A program made the translations under genes and the position numbers. The notes below the pieces were generated by a model. It worked only from the letters and a program-made list of their open reading frames with translations. It was not told where the DNA came from and searched no databases. A stretch of 64,000 nt of DNA from contig JAKLMB010000006.1 of assembly GCA_022813625.1 (NCBI GenBank), positions 372,001-436,000 on the forward strand, given 5' to 3'. Shown here piece after piece: positions 33,042 to 44,892 of the stretch. Position 1 is the stretch's first letter, and every line of letters begins with the position of its first letter. Source of the DNA: Aaosphaeria pasadenensis. Its lineage: Eukaryota; Ascomycota; Dothideomycetes; Pleosporales.

Positions 33042-35651
33042 AATAGGACACTTGGAACAAAAAGCAAGTAACAAGACTACAGCAACCTTTTACCAAACAG
33101 CCACAAAGTTGATTAAATTCTCGCTTGTTTGAATAGATAGTAATCTCGAAAGAATTAGAACGACCATAACCTTCACATCACTTGGGCATCTTAATGTAAT
33201 GCAGTGATGAGGCCCAGAACTACGTCACCAAAGCCTCTCCCGAGGCAAGGGGCAGGTGTATTATATGAGTCTCGATTGGTAGGGTGCTGCTTCATCGTAT
33301 GCTTTCCCCGCGTCAGCTGGGGTCAAATGGGATGGACGACAAGAAAATGACGTCTGGTAATTATCTGAATGCAGTATTCAAGCCGCGAATGTGGCCATTC
33401 AGATTCCTTGTCCTCTGTTAAGCTTTCGATTGAAGTCTAACATCGCGGAAATATATATTGAATCGGGAGCAATTCATATGCGTATGTCCAAGTGTAGTAT
33501 GATGATGTGCCGTCCTTCACACGACCGTTATGTGTTCTCCATTGTTTTGTAGTGGAGCAAGCTCCCAGAGTGTGGGGAAATGCACGATTGACATGGGTGC
33601 ATAATAAGGTGGAGCAGGCAGGGAGGACGGGCCTACGCTTGCCCCTTTTCCGTTTGACCAACCCCACAGATGGGCGATCGCTAGGCGCAGAAATCATTTT
33701 CCGTCAGACGTCGGGTCATCCTCTTCAACATCCTTAAAAGACAATATCATACCCAAGTTCATACGAAACTGTTGTTACATATCCTTATCGCAGCTCGTAA
33801 GGCCCTGTCCCTGACTTATGTCCACGATGTTGGCATAGTTGGCATCGACGTCATCCCCCAGGATGTGATGCCCCCGACAACGCCCATGATGTCTTCGTTT
33901 CTGGTGCATGGTTGGCTCTGCTTCTATCGTCAGCATCTACCATAGAGAATTCGGAGCTCATATCATGTGTGTCGAGAGTATATCGCGTAGAACACATGGC
34001 TAAGGGGCTACACATAGCACTCTTATTTAACCAACGCACTGTTTGGCCCTTGCAGTTCGCCTCGTATTCCTTTCTATTGTCATCCTTCATGATCAATGAA
34101 CTCGATAATGTGTTACTTACACATTCTCAATAGATAAAGTATCTCTCGGACCTGGTATCGAGGTACCTTTCACTTCCATTTGTGCAAAGCGACCCTTCGC
34201 GTTGGCTAGGCTCCCCCGCATATTATTGTCATCGCGGTCCATAGGACAATAATCGCACTTATGAAGACGATTATCATGGTGCAATACTGAACCGATGCAT
34301 ACAACTCCGTCAGATCCGCCTCTTTGATGCTTAGCACAGATGCTGGCTTTAGCTACGCCTGGCCTGAAGTATCCCTTTCCACCAGTCGAAGGTCATATTT
34401 GCCCATGGACATCTGTTGATATATGCATCATATGTGTGTCATGGACATGGACACTGCATGGCTCTCGTACACTGCTTTCCAGTTCCAAGGATCTATGCCT
34501 GCTAGTTTGCAAGCAAAGTGATACATTCAAGAGATAGTATTGGGCGACGATCATCGCAAGGCCACTGGAAGTATGCGGTGGTGCTACAACTCGATCAGTT
34601 TGCGATTCCATTTTGATGTCATTGGATGGCTGCAGTGCTATATCCTGGCATCAATGTTAATTGCCTGAACGATGTAGTGATTAAAAGAGATACCTACCCA
34701 CAGGACTTGTTGTTCTCATGGGAGTTCTGACGCGCTGGCCGCGTTCTCCAGGAGAAGATTGCTGTTCTAACATTGGTGTTCTGGCTTGCTCCACCGCCCG
34801 CTATGAGCGCTGCTTGTTTTCCTCCACGCCCACCTTCACCTTCACTTACAATCACTCTCTCACGGCCACCACGTCCCCCACGCCTGCCTGGAGGCCCCAC
34901 TCTTTTATTTTCTGTACCACCTTATCTTTTTATTGCCCTATATAAACAGTTAAACTTTGCAAACCTTTCAAGTTACGCACCCATAGTCGTTGAGCAAGCG
35001 TTTATGATTCAACATCGAAAACCTTCAAAAGGTCACCGACTTCTCCTACTATGGACGTAGCCCGGGTTTCCTGCGTCGAGAGGCTGCATACAAGGTTTTT
35101 CCCTAAGGGAAGAAGGGCCTATTGGACTGGCTATCTTCCTTTTTGCACTTTTTTTTTGCTGGGGTACGACTCCCGGTGTGAGCAAATCATTTTTTGGCTT
35201 GTTCGATTTTTTGCTTTTTTGGCTGCTTTGGGACTTGGGATGAAGGCTGGGGGAAGATGGGATGAGAATCACTTGGATTTATCACTCTGATCTGGGGCAT
35301 GTTGTGCACGTGGTTCCTGGCACATCTGCAGAGCACTTTTACTTTTCAGGTCATGCATGAAGGAAGAGTAGGCGTACATAGCAGAGCTATATAAATATTA
35401 CACATGATTCAATCAGTATTTGAAGCATTGGACAAACCCATAGTGTTGTATCAGTATTTTCTACATCGTGATATTGCCAAGACCCCCGGATATGCATGGA
35501 GTGCGAGAGTGAGTGACGCATAAGTTCAATAATTACCAACTAAGGTAAGGATGCATTATAACGCGCATTCGCGTTCGAATCTACTCGTGCTGTGAGCACA
35601 GCTATTTACATATATGCACGTCTATATACTTGAATATCATGTTATGTCTTT
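33042..35651. other. 2.6-kb intergenic region without a recognised gene
   Basis: Lies between the aquaglyceroporin start and the OPT stop, both on the minus strand. It contains T-rich runs (35140-35220), a TATATAAA-like site at about 34940 and several open frames under 125 codons without family resemblance. Mostly promoter of the aquaglyceroporin; a small unrecognised gene cannot be excluded. Confidence 0.5.
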
Positions 35652-38064
35652 CTACAGGTGTGGAACCTTCAAGCTCGCCAACAGCAAGTTGACGATGCTG
35701 AAAAGTCCTTCTCCCAAAATCAACCCACTCGCCAACACAATGATTGGCGTCTCACTCCTTCCTTTCCACGTTCGCCACCAAAGGCTGATTAGACCGCCAA
35801 CTGTCCTGGCCAGTGTAAAAGATGGCGTGTTGTACATACCTGTGAGGAGTGCTGTTAGTCGACGACATAAACATGACCGAGAGTGTGAGGGAGAAGACAC
35901 TTACCAACAGCGACAGCTATACCTCCAGGAATGAAGTCCACCCACCATCCCGACAACCCATTACGCTTCCTTGTATTCCCCCAAACACGGAACATTGTAC
36001 CTACAGCGAAGATGACCGCTGCACCAGAAGCCCATTCCTTTACCATTGGCGGCAATCCCTTGCCCGTCACCAGACGTGCCGTGAAAATCCAGACATATGC
36101 TGTGGGTACTTCGAAAAGGCCACCAGGAATAGTGTACACACTCGTGTACAATTTGTATACGACCGCAGAGACCACTGCTCCGACGGCGGATCCAATCATC
36201 TGGCCCCAGAACTGAGCGTTTGGTGCAGCGCCGAGTAGATGTCCGCATTTGAGGTCTTGGAGGAGATCTCCTGCTTGCAAAGCAGCAGACTCGGAGATGG
36301 CACCTGCTACTAGATTGATGATAACTGCATTCTTTGCTCCTGGACCGGATGTCGGAGTGACGACTGCGAAGATGAGCTGGGTGAGCTTGGAGATGCCGGA
36401 GACGGGATTAAGATCTGTTTCGCCGAGGGCGCGAACACCCATGATGGAGAGGAAAAGGGCGAGAACAAGTGCGAGGAGAGTTAGTCGGAAGGGGATCATG
36501 TTTGGGAAAGCGACGTGAACTCCGACCATGCAAAGAACGAGAGAAACAATCAGTCCGATAACGGTTGTGCGGTTGGAAATGAGATGCTCGGGCGGCGCAT
36601 CTGGTTCCCCTTCCTCTGCAAAATGTTGTCTCAAAGCTGCCATGGGATTGGCAGGCGTGCCGTCGCCAATTTGACTATAGCCCTGTTTCCAAGATATGTT
36701 TAGGGTTAGGAGTTCCCTCCATGAGTGTTGTTCGAAGACATCTTTGACGGGTGGGTAATACAGATCGGCGATTGAGATCAGAGGACGAAGTACCAACCAG
36801 CCAAGGCTGACAAGAGAATCTGCAAGCATGATAGCTAGAGAGATCCATACAATCCAACCTTTGGATCCCTCTGTCCAGTCCGAGACAGGTCCAGGGGCCC
36901 AACCTTTGTTCTTGGCAAGTGGTGATAAGATTCCCCAACCAACTACAGCTCCTATAAGCATGTGCAAAGTGGTAGCTGGCCCCATGATAATGCCCTGACC
37001 GACATAGGCAGGCGACGGATTTAGGGTCCATAGCCACTTGTTAGCAATGCCCAAACCAAATATCGGTATGTCATGGATTTGTGGAATGAAATAAGATACG
37101 ACGGTCTACTTTGAATAAGCATCATTACAAGCCCAATACCTAGACAACTTACATAGAGGGCAGATCCTGCGAAAGATATTACCAAAAGTCGGATTTTTGC
37201 CTTCCAATCGCCATCATCACTGGCTATGTCTTGTGCAGCTTCGCTTCGCCCAGATACAGAAGGATGTAGAGGATGCTCCTCAGGTTCAGGGGTCGAGGGT
37301 CGGAGGAGACGCTCTTGTTCACCATCTTCTCTAGCAGCGTCATGACTCCTCGATTGATCTTTGACAATTTTTGACTTTTCATCGCCGTGGAGCACCCGGA
37401 TCATGAGCGCGGTCGCAGTTCCACTTGGAAACTTGAGCTTCTCGCGAATGATAACTTCGCGCCTAAGTGGTACAGCGAATACGACTCCAAAGAAGCAGAT
37501 TCCAACAGACCAAATTACAAGCTTCCACAGACTTATGTCCAAGGGACCATTCTCTTCAGTAGAAAGGAGGTAATTCAGTGCTGGTATAACGCCTACAAAG
37601 CCACACCCAAGAGGCATGGTGCCGACTGAACCAGCAACCGATTGCACGAGAACATTCTCAACGGGGGTGAACGGGAAACTAAGCAGCCGTGACACGGTTT
37701 TGAAATAGGCGAAACCGATCAAAGCAGATGGCATAACCATTCCGCTGACCCAACCAGTCTGCAGTCCAAAGTACATGTTGGAAAAACATACAACCACTCC
37801 AATGGCCAGGCCTACGAGGACACCACGGACGGTGAAATTTTGAGGCTGCGATGCTTGGTCTGCAAGGAACCGTCTTGCTACAGATGATTCGGACCTGCTT
37901 CTATCGCGGCTCTCCCGATCCGTGGTATTGGATTCATAGTTCCGGCGATGCGTCGTTATTGGTGCATCTTGTTCTCCCCTATCTGGAGCCATGTTGGCGG
38001 AGTCGCGGGGTTGCAGGGTCTGTAAAGGGACTATTTCTGGGGAAGAACCACCACGGGAGAGCAT
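35652..38064 (-). CDS. OPT-family oligopeptide/metal-chelate transporter (YSL-like)
   Basis: Polytopic proton-coupled transporter of small peptides or metal-chelate complexes, 766 residues; exons 37153-38064, 35905-37105 and 35652-35839. The true start is the ATG at 38064 (MLSRGGSS); a TTG upstream is not used. A hydrophilic N-terminus of about 75 residues precedes the first helices (NFTVRGVLVGLAIG, CFSNMYFGLQTGWVSGMVMP). Family signatures include LNPSPAYVGQGIIMGP, SALIGFAYF and AGDLLQDLKCGHLLGAAPNAQFWG. About 14 hydrophobic segments can be counted. A charged cytosolic loop (about residues 235-285) separates the two halves. It diverges from GPI8 across 335 bp. The substrate cannot be inferred. 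Confidence 0.94.
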
Positions 38065-38399
38065 CAAATCATTCTGAACAATTCCTCGGTAAGTGTTGTG
38101 TCAAAGATTGCGTGCTTGATAATGATGCAATGCCCGTATCTCTGCCGCATTATCATTTCTCCGGAAAAGGACGGGATGGGATGGGTCATCACGGTGCACG
38201 TGAGCAGGCGATGTGGCTGATTTCCGATTTGTCAGTGAGTACTCAGTGCTCACCAACCCCAACATCAATCAATGAGCATAGCCTGCGCAACCAACGTCGT
38301 CTGAAGGGGCGCGCTCTTCGTTCTTTTCTCTTTCCTACATTTCACTCACGACCTAATTGCACTTTGAGCGTTATACCTATGATCTTTTAGTTTCCCACC
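38065..38399. promoter_or_regulatory. Divergent promoter, OPT transporter and GPI8
   Basis: 335 bp between two opposed start codons, so it must drive both genes. A CACGTG E-box is present at about 38196-38201, and CT-rich stretches precede the GPI8 ATG (TTCTTTTCTCTTTCC). No further operator is evident. Confidence 0.55.
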
Positions 38400-39631
38400 A
38401 TGCTACCTTCATTCAAGCTCCTCCTTTCTCTCCTCCTTGCGACATGTGTCTGGGGGGAGCACACCTCGAATTGGGCCGTGCTGGTCTCGACGTCGCGGTT
38501 TTGGTTCAATTACAGGCATTTGGCAAATGTCCTCTCGCTTTACAGGACTGTTAAGCGCCTAGGAATACCAGACTCCCAAATTATCCTCATGTTGCCCGAT
38601 GACATGGCCTGCAACCCCCGAAACGCTTTCCCAGGAACTGTCTACAACAACGCGGACCGGGCTTTGGACCTTTATGGAGACAACATCGAGGTGGACTATA
38701 GAGGATATGAAGTCACGGTCGAGAACTTCATTCGCCTCATGACGGATCGCGTCAGCGAAGACATGCCTCGCAGCAAGCGCCTTCTCACCGACGATCGAAG
38801 CAACATTTTGGTTTATATGACTGGACATGGAGGGAACGAGTTTCTCAAGTTTCAAGATGCGGAAGAGATATCCGCATTCGATCTGGCAGATGCATTTGAA
38901 CAGATGTGGGAGAAGAAAAGGTATGTTCACTGCGCTGGGTTACTCGTGAATGCAATACTAACTACGCACACTTTAGATACCACGAGATTCTCTTCATGAT
39001 TGATACATGCCAAGCGAACACTATGTACTCCAAATTCTATTCCCCGAATATCCTTGCGACAGGTTCCTCCGAGATAGACCAGTCTTCCTACTCCCACCAT
39101 GCCGACAATGACGTTGGAGTCGCCGTCATCGACCGTTACACATACTACAACTTGGAGTTCCTCGAAACAAAGGTTAAAGAGCCAACGAGCAAGCTCACCA
39201 TGGGTGAGCTCTTTGACAGCTACGATGATGACCTCATCCACTCGCACCCAGGAATCCGCTACGACCTTTTCCCTGGTGGAGAGTCGGTGGCCCGGGAACG
39301 GAAAATTATGGACTTCTTCGGCAATGTGCAAAATGTTGAGGTAGACAGCGAAGCTGCCCGAAACGAGACTCAATGGCGGGAGGATCTGGCCGCTATCGAG
39401 CGCATGATTCTTGAAGCAAATCGAAGACACAATGAGAGCCTCAACCTAAGTCCGCACAAATACCATGTTGTCGAGGAAGCGAAGAGCGCCGATACTCAAC
39501 GCTCTCTCAGAAAGGAGGGCGCAGTCAAAGTGGACGAGGAAGCCGGTTGGTCCAAACAGCTTGTTGGCGCAGCTGCATTACTTGGTTGCGCAGGTATTTG
39601 GGTGGCAGGATCATGGATCGAAGCACTATAA
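38400..39631 (+). CDS. GPI8: GPI8, catalytic subunit of GPI-anchor transamidase
   Basis: ER-lumenal cysteine protease-like subunit (peptidase family C13) that cleaves the GPI signal of precursor proteins and transfers the glycolipid. 391 residues; exons 38400-38920 and 38977-39631. A signal peptide (MLPSFKLLLSLLLATCVWG) leads into NWAVLVSTSRFWFNYRH. The catalytic dyad is clear: His143 in YMTGHGGNE and Cys185 in MIDTCQANTM, the latter just after the intron. The His-to-Cys distance of 42 matches the yeast and human enzymes. Further conserved segments are LPDDMACNPRNAFPG and SQSSYSHHADNDVGV-like stretches. A C-terminal hydrophobic helix (LVGAAALLGCAGIWVAGSW) would anchor it in the membrane. The complete catalytic set suggests a functional gene. 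Confidence 0.97.
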
Positions 39632-40136
39632 GGTATAATGAAAATCAGCATTGAAAATTGCCATATTCTCGAGGAACAAGTGATGTCTTGCTCCAAAATA
39701 TCTAGAAGACCGCCGCCCCGAGTCCTGGACAACAACGAGAATCGGGGACGGAGAAGGCATCTCTAAGGCTAGTCTTGCATACAACCAAGTAGTCGTGCAA
39801 GTTCGACAGATGATATTGAACGCGACTGCGCGATGATGAAGCTCTTGGATGAGGACGCAAAATCTCGAAAGGAATATTGCCAAAGGGAACACCTAGAAGT
39901 AGATTCACGACTAGATACAGACGGACTACAATTGCAAACGATAATTGATTCAGAACGCATTGGAGTTGTATTCTCTGGGAACTTTGTATATAAATTACGC
40001 TACCTCGGCATCGCGGGGTCACGGAACCCCACACGTGCTTGGTGAGGTAGCGTTGAGATAGCATCAGATGGAATGTTACTACATCGATCATCTCCACGAA
40101 CCAATGCTTAAATTTTTCAAAAGAACATCATCCACA
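39632..40136. other. Intergenic region, GPI8 to RraA-like gene
   Basis: GPI8 3' UTR and promoter of the next gene. An ACACGTG motif lies at about 40031. In-frame upstream ATGs for the next gene lie at 40068 and 40104. No separate gene. Confidence 0.55.
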
Positions 40137-40977
40137 ATGGCTGACCCGAAGTGGAAAGAGTTCTATCGCTATTCAGCGTGTGACGTAGGTATACCAACAA
40201 TTCCCATGGTCTACAGCTTGTACTTAGCTTTTCCCAGCTTGCAGATGCGCTCCTGAAACTTGACGTACCAGGAGCAGGATTTCTAGCAGATATTGGTAGG
40301 TTCTCCAATCTGTCTAGAGCAGATACTCTCGCACCAGTTTACCGTTGCATTGACACTGGTTGTCCATAGTTGCAATACCCCAAGCCGGTCCAGAACTTAA
40401 AGACATGCGCCGAAAGGTCGTAGCACCAGCATCCACTTTCCTCATGGTCCCCAAAGCATCAGGATCATTCCCCAATCCTGCCGCGATTCCAGAGGACACC
40501 CCGCCATCAAACCTAAAGGACGCTACTCCGTACTCTGATCTTACCTCATGGGGTACTATCGTTGTGATATCACAGCCTCCGGGGCAATCATGCGCGGTGG
40601 TGGGAGGAATTATGGCAGCCCGTATGAAATATCTACAAGCTCGTGGCATCGTGGTCGATGGACGCGTTCGTGATCTGGGTACGTTGAGGGAATTGGATCT
40701 GCCGGTCTGGTCGCGCGGGACCTCGATTATTGGCGCTGGGGCGGAGACGAAGTTTCATGCTAAAGAGGTGCCTGTTAAGATTGGAAATGTCACGGTAGAA
40801 CCTGGAGATATAATCATGGTGGATTATGAAGAAAACGGTGCGGTTGTAGTTCCTAGCGGAAAGGTCGATGATGTGCTGCAATTGCTGCCGAAGCTAGTGG
40901 GGGCAGATGAAAAGGTGATCAAGGATGTAGAGAGGGGTGTCAGTGTCAAAGAGGCATTCGCCAAACATAGAGGATAG
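40137..40977 (+). CDS. RraA-like protein / HMG aldolase-oxaloacetate decarboxylase family
   Basis: Predicted 237-residue protein; exons 40137-40184, 40238-40295 and 40370-40977. Spliced, the N-terminus reads FYRYSACDLADALLKLDVPG, close to the usual start of this family. The signature of divalent-metal RraA-fold aldolases is in exon 3: VGGIMAARMKYLQARG followed by IVVDGRVRD, where Arg and Asp contact pyruvate and metal in characterised members. Known relatives cleave 4-hydroxy-4-methyl-2-oxoglutarate or decarboxylate oxaloacetate; bacterial RraA lacks this activity and binds RNase E, so the activity here is likely but not certain. In-frame ATGs upstream at 40104 (MLKFFKRTSST) and 40068 would add a basic, hydroxylated N-terminus that could be a mitochondrial presequence. 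I chose 40137 conservatively. Confidence 0.88.
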
Positions 40978-41272
40978 ACAATAATTGAAAATGCATCGCA
41001 GCAACGGAGGTTTTCGTAGATGTAGGATTTAATAATTGCATAGAAATGGGGATGGCCACTAGTTCATGGAGCGACCGAGCAGCCGTCCACTAATCTTGCA
41101 GCAATTCGAATCCGCTGACAGAAAACACTCGCCTGACTAATGTGCTTGGCATTCGAAAGGCCCATCTTGCCTGGGAGCGGATCTTGCAACATCAAGCTTT
41201 CGCCCTTAGATACATCATCAACCACCCTCTCTCATCGCACGATTGCAGCTCGAGGCAGCCCAATTGCACATC

Positions 41273-41870
41273 ATGGGTATCACCGACTTCATCTCCGCCG
41301 CCTGGGACACGTTCTCCACCCCCTCGCCCGATGCCGAGGAGCCTGCTCAGGCCAACAAGGAAGAGGAATCTAGCGATGAGAAGGAAGAGTCAAGCGACGA
41401 TGCTGAGGAGGAAGAGGAGGAAGAAGAGGAGGAGGAGACCGTCGACCCCAAAGAGACTCTCGAGGAGGGTGAGTATTCTCAAATGGGGCACTGATGGCCC
41501 AATTCCGGATACCGCAGTCGAAAGTACTGTTAAATTGCGATCCCGAGGGTTGCAAGTCGGCATCATGACGAATTGGCGCTTCAAATGTCCTCCAAACGAT
41601 GGAAACTCGGACTAACGGCGAGATTACAGAGTGCAGAAACTCCAAGGAGTGCCACCCGGCCAAGCACCACTACGACGCCTGCGTCGAGCGAGTGACCAGC
41701 CAGATCGATAACGATGGCAAGGCATCAGAGGATTGCGTTGAAGAGTGTACGTAAATCTGTTTGGAAAATGTTATTTCGAAGACATCAATTGACCCTCCAC
41801 CGCAGTCTTCCATCTCGCTCACTGCGCAACCGCCTGCGCAGCGCCTAAGCTTTTCTCGCAGCTTAAGTAA
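41273..41870 (+). CDS. QCR6: Cytochrome bc1 complex hinge protein (subunit 6)
   Basis: Acidic hinge subunit of respiratory complex III, acting at the cytochrome c1/cytochrome c interface in the mitochondrial intermembrane space. 125 residues; exons 41273-41468, 41630-41746 and 41806-41870. The N-terminal MGITDFISAAWDTF is followed by an extreme Glu/Asp run (about residues 30-60). The UCR hinge domain then reads CRNSKECHPAKHHYDACVER, DCVEEFFHLAHCATACAAP and ends at KLFSQLK. The FFHL junction is made across intron 2. The paired cysteines match the disulfide pattern of the family. Introns 1 (161 nt) and 2 (59 nt) are GT-AG. The short size and acidic run make it easy to miss by automatic calling. 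Confidence 0.95.
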
Positions 41871-42377
41871 AGCCTCCAAATCCCAAAAACCCTCAACAAT
41901 CGCGATCCAGGTCCGAAGATCCGAAATCACCCGACTTTCTCTTAGGAAGGTACACTCTGAGAGAACATCTATAGAAGGATGGTGTGAATCTGGTGCCGTT
42001 GATATGAAGCATAACAGCATCTTCAAATGCAACGAATTAGGTCAGATGTAAATACCGAAAGTCATGTTTAGAATATAGTGTACTATTACACCATTCCCTA
42101 CCCAACCCATGTCGTCATCCATCGTTTTCCTCACGAATCTTGACCACGCATAACAGTAAGAATTATGAACTTAGTCACCTCTCAGCGTATGTACGACTAG
42201 ATTCACATCCAGACTATATGATCATATACAACCCCGATACCAATGTTCAAGGAAACATCGATCCAAACCATGGATCGACCGCAACCTCCCAACCCACACA
42301 ACAATCAAAAACGGTCCAAAGCTAGCCTAGGAAATCGTCAGAACGCCGCATTAGTCAACATCGATATCGTCCAGGAG
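41871..42377. other. Convergent spacer, QCR6 and MFS gene
   Basis: 3'-3' intergenic segment of about 500 bp. Open frames are short and resemble nothing. Confidence 0.55.
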
Positions 42378-44141
42378 TCATGCACCCGCACCCTCCTGCG
42401 CCTCATCATCCCCCTCCAAATGCTCGTCAACCCTTAACCTCCCCTTCTCATGCTTCAGACCGAACTTCTTGATCCCGAGAGCTAAGGGAAGTGGCAATAC
42501 GGCCAGAGCGATGGCAGCTTGGAACACGAGCGCGTTGTACATGTTGCCTGGGGGCCTCGACCCACCGCCTTGTCCCCGACCGCCTTTGCTAACCTGCTTT
42601 AGGTCTGCTTCGCCGCTTTTCAGGGCGTTCATCACGACGATGAAGATGCCGCCAAGTAGTTGACCTCCGCACCAGAGGATCGTGGAACCGACCTCGGGAG
42701 ATGCTGGGAAAGTCACCTCGACCATGTACTCAAGTGCAATTGGGAGGAGTGAGAACGACGATGCACCTAAGATGGCAGCTAGGACGTAGGGTGCTGCAAG
42801 CGTCCTTGTCTGTGGTGCCCAGATGAAAGCAAGGTAGGGAATAGCGATGAGAGGGCAGAGGAGTTTGATGCCTAACAGGTAGGCGTGTGTTCTGTCCATG
42901 ATCGGAGAGCTGATCGCAGCAACAACGAGACCGACGAGGATAAGGACTGCGCCGCATATACCTGCTTCGTCCTCGGTGAAGCCGTAGGGGTAGAGGATTT
43001 GGTTGAGGAGGGATGAGAATGCGTTGAAGAAGCCTACATAGACGGCGAATGTGATGAAGAGGACATAGAAACTTGGGGAGCGGGAGATGTGCGATAGGGA
43101 CTCTCGAATACTGGTCTTCGAGATGGCGGATGATGCCGAAGGGGGTGTTGGTGGGGCAGCGGGAATGAAGAATGATGGGATGGTAGCTACAGAGGCAATG
43201 ATGGAGACGTAGAGGACCATGTGAGGAACGGATCCCAAAAATGGATTTATTAGTTGAGCGAGCTGTACATTGTCAATGGGACTGCTGACTTCTGAAGGCA
43301 TCGAGTACGTATAAACTTACAGCTCCACCCAATGGATTGGCAAGAGAAGCCAAAGCCGTTGCTGATATCCGGCCACTCTCAGTGAACCAAAGGTCACTGT
43401 AGCGTGTAGGTGCTACGAGCACAAATGGCTGAGCAAGTCCAGTCAAGATTTGGCCGAACATGACCACTCCATAGATGCCTCCGGATGCTCGCGTGCCTGC
43501 ATACCGGATCCAGTTACCCAGCAGTAGCAATACCGATGACCACATTATGGATTGCTTTGGGCCATGGTTCAACGTCCACATTACAACTCTGATAACAATG
43601 TCAGACTGTTTTTGAGAGCGAGATCAAAAAGCTATGACTTACGGTGATATGACAATAAAAGCAAACAGAAAGCCTGTGCTGAGCCAATTGATCGCTGTCT
43701 CAGACACATCAAAGTATTCTGCGGCCGAAGCAGAAACGGGAGCAAAGGTCAACCACTGTCATAATGTCAATATACATTCCTTTTTGGACCTTCGCGTTCA
43801 ATGGTTCAAACGAAATCAAAGACTGAGATTGTTTTACTTACATCCCAGCTCACCACAATGTTCAACAAGACTAGTTGGGCCAGCCCAAACCATCTCCTCT
43901 TGTAGACACGAAAATGCGTGTGACTATACGTATTCCTGTTGTTCCACCTACTCGCGACGCTATGTGGACGCTCTTCGTTATCTGAGTGTTGCCCCGCAAC
44001 ACTTCGAACATTGTTAGAGGAGGAACTTGGTGCACCCATTGCATCATCAGTTGAACTCGGTCCAACCACTTCTCTATACTGTACACCGTCTTTCGATGTA
44101 CTATCGTTGGTTTGCGAATTAGTGATGATGTTTTCGTCCAT
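42378..44141 (-). CDS. MFS transporter, SLC49/FLVCR-like
   Basis: Twelve-helix major facilitator protein of 521 residues; exons 43842-44141, 43643-43755, 43321-43588 and 42378-43262, all GT-AG and in frame. A hydrophilic N-terminal tail (about 80 residues) precedes YKRRWFGLAQLVLLNIVVSW, then WLTFAPVSASAAEYFDVSE, the arrangement I associate with the FLVCR/DIRC2 (SLC49) group. GWIRY- and FGQILTGLAQPFVL-type helices follow. The C-terminal half begins with NPFLGSVPHMVLY. Members move heme, choline or related cationic metabolites in animals; fungal substrates are poorly defined, so no substrate is claimed. The tail is acidic. Neighbours give no functional hint. Confidence 0.85.
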
Positions 44142-44892
44142 CTTGACCCATCAGCCAACTGTGTCCTTTATCGCGCTGGTTCTGGGGTGAAGGTCGCATG
44201 CCTCGACCCGTATCTCCGCATTAATCCTGTGTTGTTCGGCTCGCGTGTATGCTGTTCATGTGAGAGTTGATCGCCGGGTCACAGGTTATAAGGGGAATAA
44301 GGCCGGCCAGACGGTTTGCTTTAGGAAAAGGAGACGGTACCGTGGCATAGCGCTAGTCTCGGTATGGAGCATAGTGCGGTTGGTGCCGTTAGACGATCGT
44401 GCTGGTTGGCGGGAAGCCTAATTAAGCTTACAGTGCTGCACACGCGAGGAGCTTGAGCACTCGGTATGGGCTGTGAATGGTGCAGTCGATGTGCCTCTCA
44501 GCCTTGTAGTAAACAGTTGATATCGGCCGACTCTGCCCCCTTATCTTTCCACATTTTCACTATCATGGTACATGATCATGTTATCTGGCATACGATCACG
44601 GAGACGCTTTGCTAGGTTCTGTCTAGAGAGTCGAACGTAAGTGTGATGATATTAAAAAGATATTAGTGCTGAGCGCTTGAGAGTATATAAACTCAAAGAT
44701 CCAAAGGCTACCTGATCCATATGCAACTATATGTGTTTTATCCCTTTCCACCCAAAATAATGCCCTGAAGAACCAATATATCGCTATGCTAGATGAATGC
44801 AAGACATCAATGACCGAACTCCAACAGCATGCCCACATTAAATCATGCAACCGACTCATGCCAGACCTCCCAACAAGTACAATGCGTAATGT
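44142..44892. other. Intergenic region upstream of the MFS gene
   Basis: About 750 bp with the MFS promoter and the 3' UTR of the 1083-residue gene. No gene seen. Confidence 0.55.

Noticed and set aside
36695..36712. TTTAGGGTTAGG, telomere-like hexamers
   Set aside because: It lies inside the OPT coding sequence (LLTLNISW on the minus strand) and is only two units long; coding coincidence.
41142..41615. 157-codon Lys/Arg-rich frame overlapping QCR6
   Set aside because: It is the shifted-frame shadow of the Glu/Asp run of QCR6, whose three-exon model is strongly supported.
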